In this document: positions 62,315 through 64,000 of the stretch, in pieces
How positions within the stretch are numbered: position 1 is the first letter of the stretch
Layout of the letters: every line of letters starts with the position of its first letter
NCBI GenBank assembly: GCA_021733945.1
Contig: JAIPJX010000006.1
Location: 17,947-81,946 of the forward strand
Reading direction: 5' to 3'
DNA from: Verrucomicrobiota bacterium
Lineage (GTDB): Bacteria > Verrucomicrobiota > Verrucomicrobiia > Limisphaerales > SIBE01
Length of the DNA: 64,000 nt
The notes under the pieces: model-generated
What the model saw: the letters and a program-made list of their open reading frames with translations, nothing else
Told to the model about the DNA's origin: nothing
Database searches by the model: none
Translations under genes and position numbers: made by a program

Positions 62315-63838
62315 ATGAAGGACAAAGGGACAGTTTATTTGGTTGGAGCCGGACCCGGTGATGCGGGTTTGTTGACATTGCGTGGTGCCGAGGTGCTCGG
62401 GCGTGCGGATGTGGTTGTTTACGATGGACTGGTGAATCGGGACCTGCTCGATCTGGCCCGGGAGGATGCCGAAATGATCTACGGAGGCAAGAGCCAGCGG
62501 GAGCGCCGCGTCCCGCAGCCCGACCTGAACGCACTGCTGATTTCCAAGGCTCGCGACGGCAAATGCGTGGTCCGGTTGAAGGGCGGCGACCCCTACACCT
62601 TCGGACGGGGCGGCGAAGAAGCCGCGGAACTTTCCGAAGCCGGCATTCCGTTTGAAGTGGTGCCCGGAGTTTCATCCGCAGTGGCGGCCGCCAGTTACGC
62701 CGGCATTCCCCTGACTCACCGGGATCATTGTTCCGGTTTTCAGGTGATCACAGGACACTCGGAACCTGGCGGCGAGGCTGGCGATGTGGATTGGGCTCAG
62801 GTTGCACGAAACCCGGATACCAGGGTCATCATGATGGGCACCCGGCAAATCCGATCGATCGCGGAAACCCTGATCGGTCATGGTGCGGATGCGAAAACTC
62901 CGGTGGCCATGATCCAATGGGGAACCACACCGCACCAGAAATCCATCGAGGGCACACTCGCGACCATCGCGGACATTGCGGATGCTTCCAACATTGCACC
63001 ACCCACGGTCATCGTGATCGGCGAGGTGGTGCGAATGCGCAAGACCCTCAACTGGTTCGAAAAACGGCCGCTGTTCGGAAAACGCATCGTGGTTACCCGC
63101 GCCCGCGACCGGGCCGGGTCCATGGCCCGCAAACTCAGGGAACTGGGCGCCGATGTTCTCGAAATCCCCACCATCAAAACCGCGCCACCGAAACAAACCG
63201 ACGCTCTCAAGGACGCGATCATCGCGTTGCATGAATACGATTGGGTGGTGTTCACCAGCCCCAACGGAGTGACAACTTTCTTCGATCTTTTTTTCAGGGG
63301 GTTCGACGATCTGCGCGACATCGGCGGGGTGCGCATCGCCGCGGTGGGTCCCATGACCGCCGCGCGGATCCAGGAACTGCATCTCCGGGTCGACCTGGTG
63401 CCGGAGCAGTACACGGCCATCAAGGTCGCCGAGGCATTCGCAAAGTTCGAAAGCATTGAAAACCTGCGCATCCTCCTGATGCGTGCCGAGGTCGCCAACC
63501 GGGAACTTCCCGAGATCCTCGAGGCAGCCGGTGCCATTGTGGACGACGTGGCCTGTTATCGCACCGAACCCGAGACCGAAGATCGCAACGGGGCGGCCGC
63601 ACGCCTTCAGGACGCAGGTGCCGACTGGATCGTTTTCTCGAGCGGATCCACGGTCGAGAACTTCAACGCCCGTTTTGATCTGGCCGCGCTCACAAAGAAA
63701 TTCCCGGGGATCAAACTCGCCTCCATTGGTCCCGAGACCAGCCGCGCGATCCGGGACTTGGGACACGAGCCGGCTCTTGAGCCCAGGCAACACACGATCG
63801 ATGCGCTGATCCAGGCGATCTGTCGCAGCAAGAGTTGA
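62315..63838 (+). CDS. cobA-hemD: Uroporphyrinogen-III C-methyltransferase/uroporphyrinogen-III synthase fusion
   Basis: 507 residues. Residues 1-245 are CobA/SUMT: VYLVGAGPGDAGLLTLRG at the start, RLKGGDPYTFGRGGEEAAEL, GVSSAVAAASYAGIPLTHRD and VIMMGTRQI. Residues 250-507 are HemD: GKRIVVTRARDRAGSMARKL, FTSPNGVTTFFDLFFRG, and SIGPETSRAIRDLGHEP. It closes the tetrapyrrole ring and methylates it at C2 and C7 to give precorrin-2 for sirohaem or cobalamin. Such fusions are common in Gram-positive and Verrucomicrobia-like genomes. It is transcribed away from the polyamine operon. Confidence 0.93.
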   Translation: MKDKGTVYLVGAGPGDAGLLTLRGAEVLGRADVVVYDGLVNRDLLDLAREDAEMIYGGKSQRERRVPQPDLNALLISKARDGKCVVRLKGGDPYTFGRGGEEAAELSEAGIPFEVVPGVSSAVAAASYAGIPLTHRDHCSGFQVITGHSEPGGEAGDVDWAQVARNPDTRVIMMGTRQIRSIAETLIGHGADAKTPVAMIQWGTTPHQKSIEGTLATIADIADASNIAPPTVIVIGEVVRMRKTLNWFEKRPLFGKRIVVTRARDRAGSMARKLRELGADVLEIPTIKTAPPKQTDALKDAIIALHEYDWVVFTSPNGVTTFFDLFFRGFDDLRDIGGVRIAAVGPMTAARIQELHLRVDLVPEQYTAIKVAEAFAKFESIENLRILLMRAEVANRELPEILEAAGAIVDDVACYRTEPETEDRNGAAARLQDAGADWIVFSSGSTVENFNARFDLAALTKKFPGIKLASIGPETSRAIRDLGHEPALEPRQHTIDALIQAICRSKS

Positions 63839-63854
63839 ATCCGGGAACGCCCCC

Positions 63855-64000
63855 CTCCGCGATTCGCGAAGCGTCTTGGACTGCGGCAGCCCTCTGCCGC
63901 TTTTTCCCCGATGCGGGTTTGGTCCATTCACCTCGTTCGGATCCATCGGGCCTCTCTCTTCCTTCGCAAAAGCGCCAGAGGGCTGGCGCACTCCACGACC
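63855..64000 (-). repeat. Interspersed repeat D, copy 2 (with more palindromic DNA to the window end)
   Basis: GCGAAGCGTCTTGGACTGCG, GCAGCCCTCTGCCGCTTTTT (inverted match to 30828-30905). At 63970-64000 a similar palindromic unit, AGCGCCAGAGGGCTGGCGCA, follows and is cut by the window end. Confidence 0.8.

Noticed and set aside
62672..63991. Minus-strand open frame of 439 codons opposite cobA-hemD
   Set aside because: Antisense to a well-recognised CobA-HemD fusion.

Overview
The window looks like chromosomal DNA of a GC-rich Gram-negative bacterium, most probably a Verrucomicrobiota member (Pedosphaera/Limisphaerales-like). This rests on the gene mix: secreted CotH/lamin-tail proteins, sulfatase-DUF1080 and SASA hydrolases, a Tat-exported Gfo/Idh/MocA protein, a prepilin-like protein with the Verrucomicrobia/Planctomycete [16 protein letters not shown] start, a YHYH protein, and many intergenic palindromic repeats. 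No rRNA, tRNA, CRISPR, phage or IS transposase was found. About 50 coding regions are described, including four proteins shorter than 85 residues. Several gene remnants are also present.

Layout. 1-5964 (minus): a cut-off metal P-type ATPase, three consecutive SPFH (HflK/HflC-like) genes and an ABC-2 permease. 6180-9673 (minus): PpiC/SurA-like foldase, DUF456 protein, RluD-type pseudouridine synthase and Lgt. 10213-18408 (plus): secreted proteins (YHYH protein, an MbnP-MbnH-like di-heme fusion, a double SASA protein, an SGNH hydrolase), separated by repeats. 18483-23566 (minus): a small exported protein behind a tandem CTTAA box, a TRM11-like methyltransferase, a charged small protein, and a floA/nfeD cluster with two unlisted small ORFs. 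23885-29610 (plus): an NtrB/NtrC-type pair with a start-codon problem, a membrane protein/HTH/PIN-like triad, and a PadR plus permease-prefix/Wzz pair. 29600-30793 holds remnants.

30997-38378 (plus) encodes a giant CotH protein and a sulfatase-DUF1080 fusion. 38659-41752 has a Gfo/Idh/MocA protein, a broken PLP-transferase gene and a DnaQ-type exonuclease. 42168-49181 (plus) has a prepilin-like protein, a beta-helix protein, a DUF457-like protein, and a DUF2126 protein with a separate transglutaminase. 49261-52421 (minus) has an adenylate-kinase-like protein and a GH51-like enzyme that seems to have lost its nucleophile segment.

The most notable locus is 53076-61899: nine minus-strand genes encoding a membrane-anchored aminopropyltransferase, an EF-hand-like anchored protein, a DUF350-like membrane protein, a winged-helix-like protein, a K+ channel with an RCK domain, a DUF2170-like protein, PspA/IM30, S-adenosylmethionine decarboxylase and a CbxX-type AAA ATPase. 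The set joins polyamine synthesis to membrane-stress and ion-channel functions. It resembles, but is not the same as, the E. coli yjfIJKLMC locus. A CobA-HemD fusion (62315-63838) and repeat DNA close the window. With four SPFH proteins, NfeD and PspA in 64 kb, membrane-domain maintenance is a recurring theme.
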